Assembly (NCBI GenBank): GCA_020641055.1 | Contig: CP067345.1 | Coordinates: forward strand, 326,001 to 390,000 | Origin: Clostridioides sp. ES-S-0010-02 | GTDB taxonomy: Bacteria; Bacillota; Clostridia; Peptostreptococcales; Peptostreptococcaceae | Direction of reading: 5' to 3' | DNA: 64,000 nt | Shown here: in pieces, positions 16,898-26,925 of the stretch | Position numbering within the stretch: the first letter of the stretch is position 1 | Layout of the letters: every line of letters starts with the position of its first letter | Position numbers and translations under genes: made by a program | Notes under the pieces: generated by a model | Databases searched by the model: none | Told to the model about the DNA's origin: nothing | What the model saw: the letters and a program-made list of their open reading frames with translations, nothing else

Positions 16898-18436
16898 TTG
16901 AGGAAGTATAATAAGATAAAAAACGAAAGAGGGGCGGCGTTAGTTTTAGTTTTGGTTGTAGTAGCATTGCTTTCTATTGTTGGATTGACATTTTCAAATC
17001 AGATAGCTAATGGAATAAAATCTACAAAGACTACTAATGAGGGTATACAGGCCAAGTATCTAGCAGATACATGTGTGGAAAATAGTGTTGATAAAGCATA
17101 TGAAAAATTGTATGATGAGCTTGAAAAAATAGATAATGAACTTAAAAGTGAAAATCAAGAAAAATCAATATCAAGGTCAGCATTAAGAAATATATCAAGT
17201 TTGGAACTTAATAATCAAGATGAGGAAAATCTTCCAGTGGAGAGACTTGGGTATATGAATAATATAAAGTTCTATTTAAATAAAGCTGCTCCAGATTTAG
17301 AAAAAGCTAGTATAGAGTTAAAAAAATTACAGGGTTTAAATATATTTGAGGATAGGGATATTGAAGATATAGCTGAAACTATTCTTTCACATAGAGATTC
17401 TACATTAAGAATTTGTAAGACTTATACTTCTGGAGATATCAGTAAAATAAATGAAAGTATTTTGGTTGGAGATATAGATTCAACTACATTACTTCAGGCA
17501 AAGTTAGTAAATAATGATATTCTTTTAAAAATGTTTTTAGAAGGAAATAAAGTTGAAAATGAACATTTAAATGGGACATTTTCATACACTTATAAAGCTT
17601 TAGATAGTATTTCTTTGGCAATGCAAAATATGATTGAATACAGACATACATTTCATATTGATGAACCAAAAGTAGAAATATCTGATGGAATTCCAGATTC
17701 TCAACAATATTATGACTTAATACAAAATCCTATAATAAATGGGAAGAGATATGGTTGGAATAGTAACTGGGATACATTAGAAAACTTGTTAAAACTCTTA
17801 CCAAATCAAACTGAAGGATTTAATGCTTTGAGGGTTCACTTGAGAAATAATGTAAGGAAATTTGAAAAATTAAGTGAGAATATATATAGTGGAAATAAAA
17901 ATACAGCAGAAGATTTTTTGGAATATAAAGAGTTACTATATGAGATATCAGACCAATGTAATCAGTTAAAAAGTATGTCTTATGAGAAAATACCTGTTAA
18001 ATATGATAATATGACTTTGATAACAACTTTTGATTATATACAAAATGAGCTTTTAGCGGAGATAAAATGTAGACTGAAGGAATTAAAACCTCAAGAAGTT
18101 GATAAAACAGAAGACGCTACTATAAAAATACCTTTTTATAAAGCTGACTACGACATGACAAAAGAAAGCTGGCCAGAATTAAAAGAAAATGGCTCAGGGG
18201 CAGAGTTAAGTTTAGTAGTAACTGGTGATAAAGATGGAATAAAAGAGGTAGAAGTTAAAGATGGACAAAAAAATATTCTTGGATTAGGTGTTGAAGAAAA
18301 TTCAAATTCAAAATATGAAGTTGAAGCTAAAGTTAAATTTAATATAAATGTAGATTCAAATATATTAGATAATTATGACATAAAAGATAAAATTTCAATT
18401 AGTCATGACATAAGTTCGTACAAAAAAGTAAACTAA
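16898..18436 (+). CDS. pilK: Large pilin-like protein PilK (GspK/PilX type)
   Basis: 512 residues, starting at TTG 16898 behind GGGGGTG. The class III signal is NERG|AALVLVLVVVALL: the +5 Glu is missing, as is common for GspK and PilX-type subunits that sit at the pilus tip. The hydrophobic segment is residues ~13-33. The large soluble part is helical and charged with no cysteine pair. It begins 20 nt after pilU, completing the minor pilin set with pilV and pilU. The exact tip role is inferred from GspK-like position and the missing Glu5. Confidence 0.85.
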   Translation: MRKYNKIKNERGAALVLVLVVVALLSIVGLTFSNQIANGIKSTKTTNEGIQAKYLADTCVENSVDKAYEKLYDELEKIDNELKSENQEKSISRSALRNISSLELNNQDEENLPVERLGYMNNIKFYLNKAAPDLEKASIELKKLQGLNIFEDRDIEDIAETILSHRDSTLRICKTYTSGDISKINESILVGDIDSTTLLQAKLVNNDILLKMFLEGNKVENEHLNGTFSYTYKALDSISLAMQNMIEYRHTFHIDEPKVEISDGIPDSQQYYDLIQNPIINGKRYGWNSNWDTLENLLKLLPNQTEGFNALRVHLRNNVRKFEKLSENIYSGNKNTAEDFLEYKELLYEISDQCNQLKSMSYEKIPVKYDNMTLITTFDYIQNELLAEIKCRLKELKPQEVDKTEDATIKIPFYKADYDMTKESWPELKENGSGAELSLVVTGDKDGIKEVEVKDGQKNILGLGVEENSNSKYEVEAKVKFNINVDSNILDNYDIKDKISISHDISSYKKVN

Positions 18437-18467
18437 ACACAAAACTATAACTTAGTATAAACTAATA

Positions 18468-18498
18468 AGTAATAAAATGACTTTGTATGTTTATTACT
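18468..18498 (+). repeat. Hairpin between pilK and pilT
   Basis: AGTAATAAA (18468-18476) pairs with TTTATTACT (18490-18498), a 9-bp AT-only stem with no T run after it. Possible mRNA processing or stability element; weak. Confidence 0.3.
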
Positions 18499-18541
18499 AA
18501 AAAAGTAAGTAAATTAATAAAAGATATGGAGAATAAATATT

Positions 18542-19624
18542 ATGTATATTTATGATTTATTAGAGCAAGCAATAAGTTTAAAGGCATCAGATATACACAT
18601 AACAGTTGGTACAAATCCTGTAGCTAGAGTAAAAGGTGGATTTGTAAAGCTAAGTGAACAAATCTTGACACCAGAGATAACGATGCAAATGGCAAAAGAC
18701 ATAGCAGGGGAATCTATGTTTAAAGTAATAGAAGAACATGGAGAAGCTGATTTTTCAGCTTCTCTAAAAACTGGAGAAAGATTTAGGGTAAACTCCTATA
18801 GACAAAAAGGAAATTATGCAATAGCAATAAGAACTATAACAGCAGAAATACCAACTTTTGAGAAACTAGGACTTCCAGAAAACATAAAATCTTTTACTGA
18901 AAGACATAAAGGATTGGTTTTAGTTACAGGACCTACAGGAAGTGGTAAAAGTACAACACTTGCAAGTATGATAAATATAATAAATGAAACGCAACAAAAA
19001 CATATAATTACACTAGAAGACCCAATAGAGTATGTCCATCACCATAAACAAAGTTTAGTAAACCAAAGAGAAGTAGGAACTGATACAGAAAGTTTTCACT
19101 CAGCTCTTAGAGCTATTTTACGTCAAGACCCAGATGTAATACTAATAGGGGAAATGAGAGACCCTGAGACTGTGTCAATAGCGTTAACAGCCGCAGAAAC
19201 AGGACATCTAGTATTTTCAACACTACATACAGTTGGTGCTGCTAAGACAATAGACAGAATAGTGGACATGTTCCAGCCAGCCCAACAACAACAAATAAAA
19301 ACTCAATTGTCTACAGTGTGTGAAGGGGTAGTATCACAACAATTACTTCCTACATCAGATGGGAAGGGTAGGATAGCTGCAATTGAATTGATGTTTGCAA
19401 CACCAGCAATAAAAAACCTAATAAGAGAAGGAAAAACATATCAAATTCCAAATATGATACAAACTGGAGTTAAAGCAGGTATGAAAACTATGGATCAAGA
19501 TTTAATGGAACTTTATAAAAATGGAAAGATTACAAAAGATATGGCACTTAGTAGATGTACTGACCAAGAATTTATGACTAGAATGATAGGTGGAGTAAGT
19601 TATAATGGAAATTATAGTCGTTAA
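18542..19624 (+). CDS. pilT: Type IV pilus retraction ATPase PilT
   Basis: Hexameric cytoplasmic ATPase that depolymerises the pilus, giving twitching motility. The 360 residues match PilT. It has an N-terminal PAS-like half (ASDIHITVG), Walker A GPTGSGKST at ~130, the Asp box TLEDPIEY, Walker B RQDPDVILIGEMRD and the His box HLVFSTLHT. The PilT hallmark AIRNLIREGK is present as AIKNLIREGK. GGAG precedes the ATG. The stop overlaps pilD1 by 20 nt, so the two are probably coupled. Confidence 0.97.
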   Translation: MYIYDLLEQAISLKASDIHITVGTNPVARVKGGFVKLSEQILTPEITMQMAKDIAGESMFKVIEEHGEADFSASLKTGERFRVNSYRQKGNYAIAIRTITAEIPTFEKLGLPENIKSFTERHKGLVLVTGPTGSGKSTTLASMINIINETQQKHIITLEDPIEYVHHHKQSLVNQREVGTDTESFHSALRAILRQDPDVILIGEMRDPETVSIALTAAETGHLVFSTLHTVGAAKTIDRIVDMFQPAQQQQIKTQLSTVCEGVVSQQLLPTSDGKGRIAAIELMFATPAIKNLIREGKTYQIPNMIQTGVKAGMKTMDQDLMELYKNGKITKDMALSRCTDQEFMTRMIGGVSYNGNYSR

Positions 19625-20387
19625 TTTATATGTATTTGTAGTTGGGCTAGTATTTGGAAGTTTCTTTAATGTTTGTATTTTTAGGATTCCAGAAGGTATA
19701 TCTATCTCTAGTCCCCCATCTCATTGTATGAGTTGCAATACTAGATTAAAGACTATGGACTTAATACCAGTTTTTAGCTATTTAATGAGTGGGAGAAAAT
19801 GCAGATATTGTGGTGAGAAAATTTCTAGTAGATATGCTATAGTAGAGTTAATTACAGGAATTTTATTTTTAACAGTATTTATGGTTTATGGAATATCCAT
19901 ATCGACTATTTATTATTTGGTTCTTGTATCTTTATTAATTGTAATAACATTTATAGATATTGACCACTTTATAATACCAGATAGGATACTAGTTTTTGGG
20001 GCTATATTTGCTATAATTTTTAATCTTCTACTAAAAGAAGTTTCAATTAAAGATTCTATTATAGGTGCTTTTGTATGTGGAGGAAGCGTTTGGCTTATAG
20101 TAGTTCTAATTGAATTCATAATAAAAAAAGAATGCATGGGTGGAGGAGATATTAAACTATTCGCAATGTTAGGCTTATATATGGGTGCTAAAAATGGTCT
20201 TTTAACAGCTTTACTGAGTGTTTATGTAGGGGCAGTATATGGAATTTGTGTGATAGTTTTGAGCAAGATAAAGGGAAAGAAATACAATTCTGTTATACCT
20301 TATGGGCCATTTATATCAATTGGAGCATTAATAACAATTTTATTTGGAAGACAATTACTTGAATTTTACTTTTCTATACTTATGTAG
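19605..20387 (+). CDS. pilD1: Prepilin peptidase / N-methyltransferase PilD1
   Basis: Aspartic membrane protease that removes prepilin leaders and methylates the new N-terminus. The 260-residue product has the cytoplasmic N-terminal domain with two C-x2-C pairs (C41/C44, C66/C69), linked to the methyltransferase part, then about seven membrane segments. The catalytic aspartates are D118 (TFIDID) and D182 in GGGD (179-182). The ATG lies inside the end of pilT, behind GGTGGAG. It is the complete peptidase of the cluster. Confidence 0.95.
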   Translation: MEIIVVNLYVFVVGLVFGSFFNVCIFRIPEGISISSPPSHCMSCNTRLKTMDLIPVFSYLMSGRKCRYCGEKISSRYAIVELITGILFLTVFMVYGISISTIYYLVLVSLLIVITFIDIDHFIIPDRILVFGAIFAIIFNLLLKEVSIKDSIIGAFVCGGSVWLIVVLIEFIIKKECMGGGDIKLFAMLGLYMGAKNGLLTALLSVYVGAVYGICVIVLSKIKGKKYNSVIPYGPFISIGALITILFGRQLLEFYFSILM

Positions 20388-20470
20388 AGGATAGTTAAAT
20401 TTAATGTAATTTTAATTTTTATAAAAGTGAATTAAAGTAATCAATAAGGACAATATTATTATTAACCCTA

Positions 20471-20486
20471 CTACAGAGTACTGTAG
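20471..20486 (+). repeat. Hairpin just upstream of pilD2
   Basis: CTACAG (20471-20476), loop AGTA, CTGTAG (20481-20486), ending 3 nt before the pilD2 start codon, where a Shine-Dalgarno sequence would be expected. Confidence 0.4.
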
Positions 20487-20489
20487 ACT

Positions 20490-21140
20490 ATGGAGTATAT
20501 AATAATAATTTCCTTATTTTTTGCATATTTGATAAATAAATCCTTATATATTTTTTGTGATGGATTAAAGAAAAGTTCGTATAATATGCTTTTTATTTAC
20601 ATAGTAACTGTAGTTTTATCTGTATTAATATATCTAAAATTTGGGATTAGTACAGAATGTGTACAATATATAGTATTGATTCCATTTTTAATAATTATAT
20701 CTATTATAGACTACTACACAATATATGTATATGATATAACAATAGTTAGTGGTATAATAGTTCAAGGTGTAATTTTTTTAATCTTTTGCAATATAGTGCA
20801 AATTGACTATATAAGTCATATATTTGGACTGGCAATAGGTTTTATTATACCTTATATTATTGCTAAATTTACAAAAGGATTAGGCTATGGAGATGTAGGT
20901 CTCTATAGCTTATGTTGCTTTGCATTGGGAAATAACTATGGATTTTATGTGATAATTTTATCATTTGTTTTAGCATTTTTATTTTTTGTTATTTTATATG
21001 TAATTAAAATTTTTAAAAATATAAATATCAAAAAACAAATTCCTTTTACACCATTTATTTCTCTAGCGACAATTATAATAATATTTACAGAGTATAATAT
21101 ATTTGATTTTTATTATAGTTTGTTATATAAATTTCTATAA
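20490..21140 (+). CDS. pilD2: Short prepilin peptidase PilD2 lacking the methyltransferase domain
   Basis: 216 residues, almost all membrane segments. It matches the A24 peptidase half only: aspartate D74 (IIDYYT) and the G-x-G-D motif GYGD with D135. The N-terminal Cys-x2-Cys methyltransferase domain of PilD1 is absent. A cleavage-only role or specialised substrate is inferred. There is no clear ribosome site before the ATG; a 6-bp hairpin occupies that position. A second prepilin peptidase of this kind is known in C. difficile pilus clusters. Confidence 0.85.
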   Translation: MEYIIIISLFFAYLINKSLYIFCDGLKKSSYNMLFIYIVTVVLSVLIYLKFGISTECVQYIVLIPFLIIISIIDYYTIYVYDITIVSGIIVQGVIFLIFCNIVQIDYISHIFGLAIGFIIPYIIAKFTKGLGYGDVGLYSLCCFALGNNYGFYVIILSFVLAFLFFVILYVIKIFKNINIKKQIPFTPFISLATIIIIFTEYNIFDFYYSLLYKFL

Positions 21141-21153
21141 CAGGAGGTAAAAA

Positions 21154-21714
21154 ATGTACGTAGTAGTAGGGTTAGGAAATCCAGGAAAAAAATACGAAAA
21201 GACTAGACATAACGTTGGATTTGATGTCATAGATATTCTTGCAAAAGAATACAACATTAGTGTTACTAAAATAAAACACAAAGCTTTAATTGGCGAAGGT
21301 AGAGTAGGTACTGAAAAAGTATTACTAGTAAAACCACAAACTTATATGAATTTAAGTGGAGAAACATTAATAGATATATATAAATATTATAAGGTAGATT
21401 TAAATAATATAGTAGTAGTGTATGATGATATAGATTTAGATGTTGGAAAGATACGCATAAGAAAAAAAGGAAGTGGTGGTACTCATAATGGAATGAAATC
21501 TATAACGAAGTGTTTAGGTTCAAATGATTTCCCAAGAGTAAGAGTAGGTGTATCTAAGCCAGAAGTTGGCCAAGACTTAGCAGATTTTGTACTTTCTAGA
21601 TTTAGAAAAGAAGAATCTGATAATATAAATGAAGCACTAGAAAAAGCGGCGTGTGCTGTTGACTCAATAATAAGAGAAAATATAGACATGTCTATGAACA
21701 AATACAATGGATAG
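21154..21714 (+). CDS. pth: Peptidyl-tRNA hydrolase
   Basis: Frees tRNA from peptidyl-tRNAs dropped by ribosomes. The 186-residue length is normal. It begins with the family signature [21 protein letters not shown], which carries the catalytic His20. The central [11 protein letters not shown] and [23 protein letters not shown] motifs follow. CAGGAGG lies 6 nt before the ATG. The order pth-mfd-prsA-spoVT is the standard Firmicute arrangement. Confidence 0.97.
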   Translation: MYVVVGLGNPGKKYEKTRHNVGFDVIDILAKEYNISVTKIKHKALIGEGRVGTEKVLLVKPQTYMNLSGETLIDIYKYYKVDLNNIVVVYDDIDLDVGKIRIRKKGSGGTHNGMKSITKCLGSNDFPRVRVGVSKPEVGQDLADFVLSRFRKEESDNINEALEKAACAVDSIIRENIDMSMNKYNG

Positions 21715-21730
21715 TGAGAGGGAGATTTAA

Positions 21731-24700
21731 ATGAATGATGTTTTTTTATATCCTTTGCAGAACTCAAAAGAGTATAAAGATATAATAAACTGCATAAAAA
21801 ATACAAAAGGCTCATTATTGGTTAATGGACTTTTACCAGTACAAAAACCTCATATATCATATTCTATGTTTAATGATTTGTCACGACAAATGATTTTTAT
21901 CACAAGTAGTGATTTAGAAGCAAAAAAAGTATATGAAGATTTAAATTTTTATGTTGGGGATAAGGTCGAATATTTAGGGTTTCAAGATATTTACTTTTAT
22001 CATTTAGATGCAAAGGACAGAAACGAAGAAGCAAAAAAATTAAAGGTGTTGTTAAAACTAGCAAAGAAAGAAAAAATAATTTTAGTGACTTCTATTGAAG
22101 CCGTTTTAAGAAAATATATACCAAAACAAGTTTTACTTGATAGTGTGTCTCATTACAAAGTGGGGGATAGTTTAGATTTAGAAAAATTAACTGAGAAGTT
22201 AGTTTCCTTAGGATATGAAAGAGTTTCAAAAATAGAGGGGTTTGGTCAATTTAGTATAAGAGGTGGAATTATTGATGTGTTCTCGCTTGAGTATACAAAT
22301 CCGATTCGTATGGAATTATTTGATGATGAGATAGATTCCATACGAACTTTTGACGTATTTTCTCAAAAATCAATTGATAAATTACAACAATTCTCTATAA
22401 CCCCTTCAAGAGAATTTATTTATCCAGAAAAAACTACAGATGCATTAGTTAGATTAAAAAAAGAAACAACTAAAAATACTGATGAAGGAACCTTTCAAAA
22501 TATAGAATATATATCAAGTAAGACCTATTTTGAAGGTGTAGAAAACTATATAGATTATATCTATCCAGAAGAAAACAAAAGTATATTTACTTATCTAGCA
22601 GATGATGCAATAGTATTTATCAATGATATAACAAGACTTAAGGAAAGGTGTGAAAATTACTTAAATGAGTTTAGAGAAAATTACAAATTAAACCTTGAAA
22701 GAGGTTTAGCTATCAAAAGTCAAGGAAAACTATTATACCACTATACAGATTTAGAGTACCTAGTAAAAGACAAGTCTGTAGTCTTAAATTCACTATTACC
22801 AAAGTCTATAAATAACTTTTCTGTAAAATCCATAATAAATTTTGAAAGTAGAGAAGTACCTACATTTAATGGAAAAGTAGACTTACTTGTAGAAGAATTA
22901 AATCGGCTGAAATACAATGGCTATAAAATAATTTTGGCTACAAATACATTGGAAAGAGCAAATAAATTAGGAAAAGATTTATTGGATAAAGGCTTAGAAA
23001 CAACTGTTTCTAAAGATAGAGATATTGAAATTAAATCTTCTCAAATTGTAATTGTACCTGCACATATAAATAGTGGTTTTCAGTATAAATCCATAAAATT
23101 TGTTGTTATAACAGATAATGAAATGATAGGGGTCTATAAGAGAGCCTCTAAGACTAGTAATAAAAAAGCCAAAAAAGGAAAGAAGATAGAGTCATTTTTA
23201 GATTTAAGCGTTGGAGATTATGTAGTACATGAAAATAGTGGTGTAGGTAGATACACAGGAATTGAACAGATTACAGTTAACGCCATCAAAAAAGATTACA
23301 TGAAAATAGTTTACCAAGGTGGAGATAATTTATATGTACCAATAGATCAGATGGATAAAGTACAAAAATATATTGGTGCAGAGGTAGAAAAAGTTAAGTT
23401 AAATAAGCTTGGAACAAATGAGTGGACAAAGGCAAAGGCAAAAGTCAAAAAAGAAATTGAAGATATGACAAAAGACTTAATTGAACTCTATGCAAAACGT
23501 GAAAAGATACAAGGGTATAAGTTTTCAAAAGATACACCTTGGCAGGCAGAGTTTGAATCCTTGTTTCCATATCAAGAAACAGAAGACCAATTAAAAGCAA
23601 TAGAGGAAACTAAACATGATATGGAATCAAGTAAAGTAATGGATAGACTTGTTTGTGGAGATGTTGGCTATGGAAAAACAGAAGTAGCAATTAGAAGTAT
23701 TTTTAAGGCATGTATGGACCAAAAGCAGGTTGCAGTATTAGTACCAACAACGATACTGGCTCAACAGCATTACAATACATTTAAAGAAAGGTTTGAAAAT
23801 TATCCTTTGAGAGTGGAAGTTTTGAGTAGATTCAAGACTCCAAAGCAACAAAAGCAGATTATTGAAGATGCTAAAAAAGGGTTAGTAGATATTTTAATTG
23901 GTACTCATAGAATAATATCTAAAGATATAAATTTACCAAACTTGGGTCTTGTAGTTATTGATGAGGAACAAAGATTTGGTGTAAAACACAAAGAAGCTTT
24001 AAAGAAAATTAAATCTACAGTAGATGTTCTTACACTTTCAGCAACTCCTATACCAAGAACTCTACATATGTCTTTAAGTGGGATAAGAGATATGAGTGTT
24101 ATAGAAGAACCCCCGCAAGAAAGACATCCTGTAATAACGTATGTTACTGAGAGTAAGGAAAGCGTAATTCAAGATGAAATAGAAAGAGAATTAAGCAGAG
24201 GTGGACAGGTATTCTTCGTATACAATCGAGTTGAACATATTGAAGAAATGGCAAGTATGATTCAAAAGCTTGTGCCAGATGCTAGAGTAGCTGTTGCACA
24301 TGGAAGAATGACTTCTAAATCACTAGAAAATATAATCTTAGGATTTTTAAATAAAGACTATGATGTGCTAGTGTGTACTACAATAATAGAAACAGGTATG
24401 GATATATCCAATGCAAATACCATGATTATATACGATGCAGATAAAATGGGATTAGCTCAGTTATATCAGTTAAGAGGTAGGGTTGGAAGAAGTTCCAGAC
24501 AAGGATATGCATATCTCATGTATGAAAAAGATAAGACTTTAAGTGAAATAGCAGAAAAAAGATTAAAGGCTATTAGGGAATTTACAGAATTTGGATCAGG
24601 CTTTAAAATAGCTATGAGAGACCTTGAAATCAGAGGGGCTGGAAATATTTTAGGTTCTCAACAACATGGTCATATGGCAGTCATAGGTTATGATTTATAT

Positions 24701-25117
24701 GTCAAAATGCTTAATGATGCAATTAAAAAGGTTAAAGGTGAGCCTATTGTTGAGGAAATTGATGTTGAAATAGATTTAAGTGTAAATGCATATATTCCAG
24801 ACAATTATATTAAGGATGAATTGATTAAGATTGAAATGTATAAGAAGATTGCTTCTATTGAAAATAGGGAAGATATGTTGGATATACAAGAAGAACTTGA
24901 AGATAGATTCTCTGATATACCTAAACCAGTACAAACACTACTTACAATAGCTTATATAAAATCATTGTGTAAGATATTAAAAATAGAAAAAATTAGACAA
25001 GTGAAAGATGAAATATTATTAGTTCCAATAACAAAGTATAGAACTAAACAAAAAATAGGTTATAATATAGTTACAGAATTAGAAGAACTGTTAGAAAAAA
25101 TGTGCAAGGTAAAATAA
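21731..25117 (+). CDS. mfd: Transcription-repair coupling factor Mfd
   Basis: Translocase that removes RNA polymerase stalled at DNA damage and recruits UvrA. The 1128 residues contain the N-terminal UvrB-like region, the polymerase-interaction domain (~480-560, VGDYVVHENSGVGRY) and the RecG-like motor. The motor has Walker A GDVGYGKTE at 643-651, the DEEQRFGV box, LSATPIPRTL and the RGRVGRS helicase motif. The C-terminal TRCF domain follows. It starts 17 nt after pth behind GAGGGAG. Confidence 0.97.
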   Translation: MNDVFLYPLQNSKEYKDIINCIKNTKGSLLVNGLLPVQKPHISYSMFNDLSRQMIFITSSDLEAKKVYEDLNFYVGDKVEYLGFQDIYFYHLDAKDRNEEAKKLKVLLKLAKKEKIILVTSIEAVLRKYIPKQVLLDSVSHYKVGDSLDLEKLTEKLVSLGYERVSKIEGFGQFSIRGGIIDVFSLEYTNPIRMELFDDEIDSIRTFDVFSQKSIDKLQQFSITPSREFIYPEKTTDALVRLKKETTKNTDEGTFQNIEYISSKTYFEGVENYIDYIYPEENKSIFTYLADDAIVFINDITRLKERCENYLNEFRENYKLNLERGLAIKSQGKLLYHYTDLEYLVKDKSVVLNSLLPKSINNFSVKSIINFESREVPTFNGKVDLLVEELNRLKYNGYKIILATNTLERANKLGKDLLDKGLETTVSKDRDIEIKSSQIVIVPAHINSGFQYKSIKFVVITDNEMIGVYKRASKTSNKKAKKGKKIESFLDLSVGDYVVHENSGVGRYTGIEQITVNAIKKDYMKIVYQGGDNLYVPIDQMDKVQKYIGAEVEKVKLNKLGTNEWTKAKAKVKKEIEDMTKDLIELYAKREKIQGYKFSKDTPWQAEFESLFPYQETEDQLKAIEETKHDMESSKVMDRLVCGDVGYGKTEVAIRSIFKACMDQKQVAVLVPTTILAQQHYNTFKERFENYPLRVEVLSRFKTPKQQKQIIEDAKKGLVDILIGTHRIISKDINLPNLGLVVIDEEQRFGVKHKEALKKIKSTVDVLTLSATPIPRTLHMSLSGIRDMSVIEEPPQERHPVITYVTESKESVIQDEIERELSRGGQVFFVYNRVEHIEEMASMIQKLVPDARVAVAHGRMTSKSLENIILGFLNKDYDVLVCTTIIETGMDISNANTMIIYDADKMGLAQLYQLRGRVGRSSRQGYAYLMYEKDKTLSEIAEKRLKAIREFTEFGSGFKIAMRDLEIRGAGNILGSQQHGHMAVIGYDLYVKMLNDAIKKVKGEPIVEEIDVEIDLSVNAYIPDNYIKDELIKIEMYKKIASIENREDMLDIQEELEDRFSDIPKPVQTLLTIAYIKSLCKILKIEKIRQVKDEILLVPITKYRTKQKIGYNIVTELEELLEKMCKVK

Positions 25118-25147
25118 CTTGTAAATTTAAGAAGGGATGTTTTAAAT

Positions 25148-26143
25148 TTGAAAAAAGTAATAACGTTAGTAATAGCTATGATAGTTGTAGTATCAATAAC
25201 AGCTTGTAGCGCAAGCACAGATGGAACTGTAGCAACAGTAAATGGTACAAAAATATCATCAGATGAATTTAAAAAAACTATAGCTCTTTATAAAGATTCT
25301 ATGGAACAAACTTATGGAAAAGACATTTGGGACAAAGAAGTTGAAAAAGGAGTAAAGTATAAGGACAAGTTTAAAGACTTAATTCTTGAACAACTTATAA
25401 CTACAGAAGTCATATATTCACAAGCTAAAAAAGATAACTTACTTCCTAAAAAAGAAGATGTTGAAAAAAGTTTTAAAGATTTAAAAGACGCTATGAGTAA
25501 AGATGAAAATTATAAAAAACAACTTGAAAAATTAGGTATAGATGATACATTTTTAAAAGACCAACAAGAAAAAGATTTAGCTATGCAAAACTATCAAGCT
25601 AATTTTACTAAAGAAACCAAAATATCAGATGAAGAAATGAAAAAATACTATGATACACATAAAGATGAATTCAAAAAAGATGAAGTAGAAGCTTCTCATA
25701 TTTTATTAAAAACAGTAGATGATAACAATAAGCCACTTTCAGAAGCGAAGAAGGCAGAAGCCAAGAAAAAAGCTGAAGAAGCCCTTAAAGAAGTTAAATC
25801 AGGTGAAGATTTTGCAAAGGTTGCAAAGAAATATTCACAAGATGCTTCAGCAAGTGATGGTGGTAAATTAGGATTCTTCTCAAGAGGTCAAATGGTAGCT
25901 GAATTTGAAGAAGCAGCGTTTTCTATGAAAAAGGGTGAAATATCTAACTTAGTTGAAACTCAATATGGATACCATATAATTAAAGTAACAGACAAAGTAA
26001 ATGAACAAACACCATTTGAAGATTCTAAAGAAACTATAAAAGAACAATTATTAAAAAATAAATATCAAGAGAAAATAGAAAAATTAACTAAAGAAGCTAA
26101 AGTAGAAAAAGATGAAAAAGTAATAAATACAATCACAATATAA
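25148..26143 (+). CDS. prsA: Foldase lipoprotein PrsA (parvulin peptidyl-prolyl isomerase)
   Basis: Extracytoplasmic lipoprotein that helps secreted proteins fold. The start is TTG 25148 after GAAGGGATG. The signal peptide ends in lipobox ITA|C with lipidated C20. A SurA-like chaperone helical domain (~25-170) is followed by the parvulin domain at ~178-275, with ASHILLKTV and the GGKLGFFSRGQMV and GYHIIKV signatures. The Lys-rich helices are usual. A strong terminator follows. The position after mfd is conserved in related species. Confidence 0.95.
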   Translation: MKKVITLVIAMIVVVSITACSASTDGTVATVNGTKISSDEFKKTIALYKDSMEQTYGKDIWDKEVEKGVKYKDKFKDLILEQLITTEVIYSQAKKDNLLPKKEDVEKSFKDLKDAMSKDENYKKQLEKLGIDDTFLKDQQEKDLAMQNYQANFTKETKISDEEMKKYYDTHKDEFKKDEVEASHILLKTVDDNNKPLSEAKKAEAKKKAEEALKEVKSGEDFAKVAKKYSQDASASDGGKLGFFSRGQMVAEFEEAAFSMKKGEISNLVETQYGYHIIKVTDKVNEQTPFEDSKETIKEQLLKNKYQEKIEKLTKEAKVEKDEKVINTITI

Positions 26144-26170
26144 AAACTAAAAAAATAGTAATATGCTTAA

Positions 26171-26204
26171 AAAAGCTATATCTGGAGAAGATATAGCTTT
26201 TTTT
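26171..26204 (+). terminator. Terminator after prsA
   Basis: AAAAGCTATATCT (26171-26183) pairs with AGATATAGCTTTT (26189-26201), a 13-bp perfect stem with seven T residues ending at 26204. Confidence 0.88.
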
Positions 26205-26266
26205 GTATATTTTTCTTAACAATGGTAAAAATAAACTTAAAGTAATTTATGGAGGGATTAAAAAAT

Positions 26267-26806
26267 ATGAAAGCAACAGGTATAGTTAGAAGAATAGATG
26301 ATCTTGGAAGGGTAGTTATCCCAAAGGAGATAAGAAAGACATTAAGAATTAGAGAAGGAGATCCTTTAGAGATATTCACAGCAAAAGATGGAGAAGTCAT
26401 ACTTAAAAAATACTCTCCAATAGGAGAATTAAATGAATTCTCTCAGGAATATGCTGAAACATTAGCAGAAGTACTAGGATATGGTGTATTAATAACAGAT
26501 TTAGATTCTATAATAGCTGTATCTAAACTTCCTAAAAAAGATTATAAAGAAAAAAGTATAAGTGATGAGTTAGAAGCAATAATAAGTGAAAGAACAGTAA
26601 AATACTCAAAAGATAAAAATATTTTACCTTTATTTAAAGAAGACCAAAAGGAATATATTAGTCAAGTTATTATGCCTATAATTAGTGCATCTGGTGACTG
26701 TATAGGTTCGATTGTAGTTGTTTCAAAAGATAAAGATACAATTGCAGAAAGTGAAGAAAAATCTTTAAAAATAGCTGCTAACTTTTTAGGAAAACAAGTT
26801 CAATAA
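26267..26806 (+). CDS. spoVT: Sporulation regulator SpoVT
   Basis: Forespore transcription factor; in B. subtilis it tunes the sigma-G regulon, and in C. difficile it is needed for normal spores. I start at ATG 26267, 10 nt after GGAGGG; an upstream ATG at 26249 overlaps that site. The 179 residues match the family. The N-terminal AbrB swapped-hairpin domain (MKATGIVRRIDDLGRVVIPKE, ~1-50) is followed by a GAF-like domain (~55-178). The gene is flanked by terminators on both sides, so it has its own promoter. A weak sigma-G-like pair (GTATA at 26205, AAAAATA at 26227) exists but is not convincing. Confidence 0.97.
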   Translation: MKATGIVRRIDDLGRVVIPKEIRKTLRIREGDPLEIFTAKDGEVILKKYSPIGELNEFSQEYAETLAEVLGYGVLITDLDSIIAVSKLPKKDYKEKSISDELEAIISERTVKYSKDKNILPLFKEDQKEYISQVIMPIISASGDCIGSIVVVSKDKDTIAESEEKSLKIAANFLGKQVQ

Positions 26807-26815
26807 TTTTATCAT

Positions 26816-26842
26816 AAAGACCTTTTACGTGAAGGTCTTTTG
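26816..26842 (+). terminator. Terminator after spoVT
   Basis: AAAGACCTT (26816-26824) pairs with AAGGTCTTT (26832-26840), with a short T tract. Confidence 0.75.
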
Positions 26843-26925
26843 AAGTTTTTGTTTAAAATATTGAATATAGCATTAAAAATATGGTATATTAAAGTTTGTT
26901 ATATAAACAGTATGGAGGTTATGTT

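Noticed and set aside
26205-26233. Sigma-G promoter for spoVT
   Set aside because: GTATA and AAAAATA at 17 bp match only partly and overlap the prsA terminator T run.
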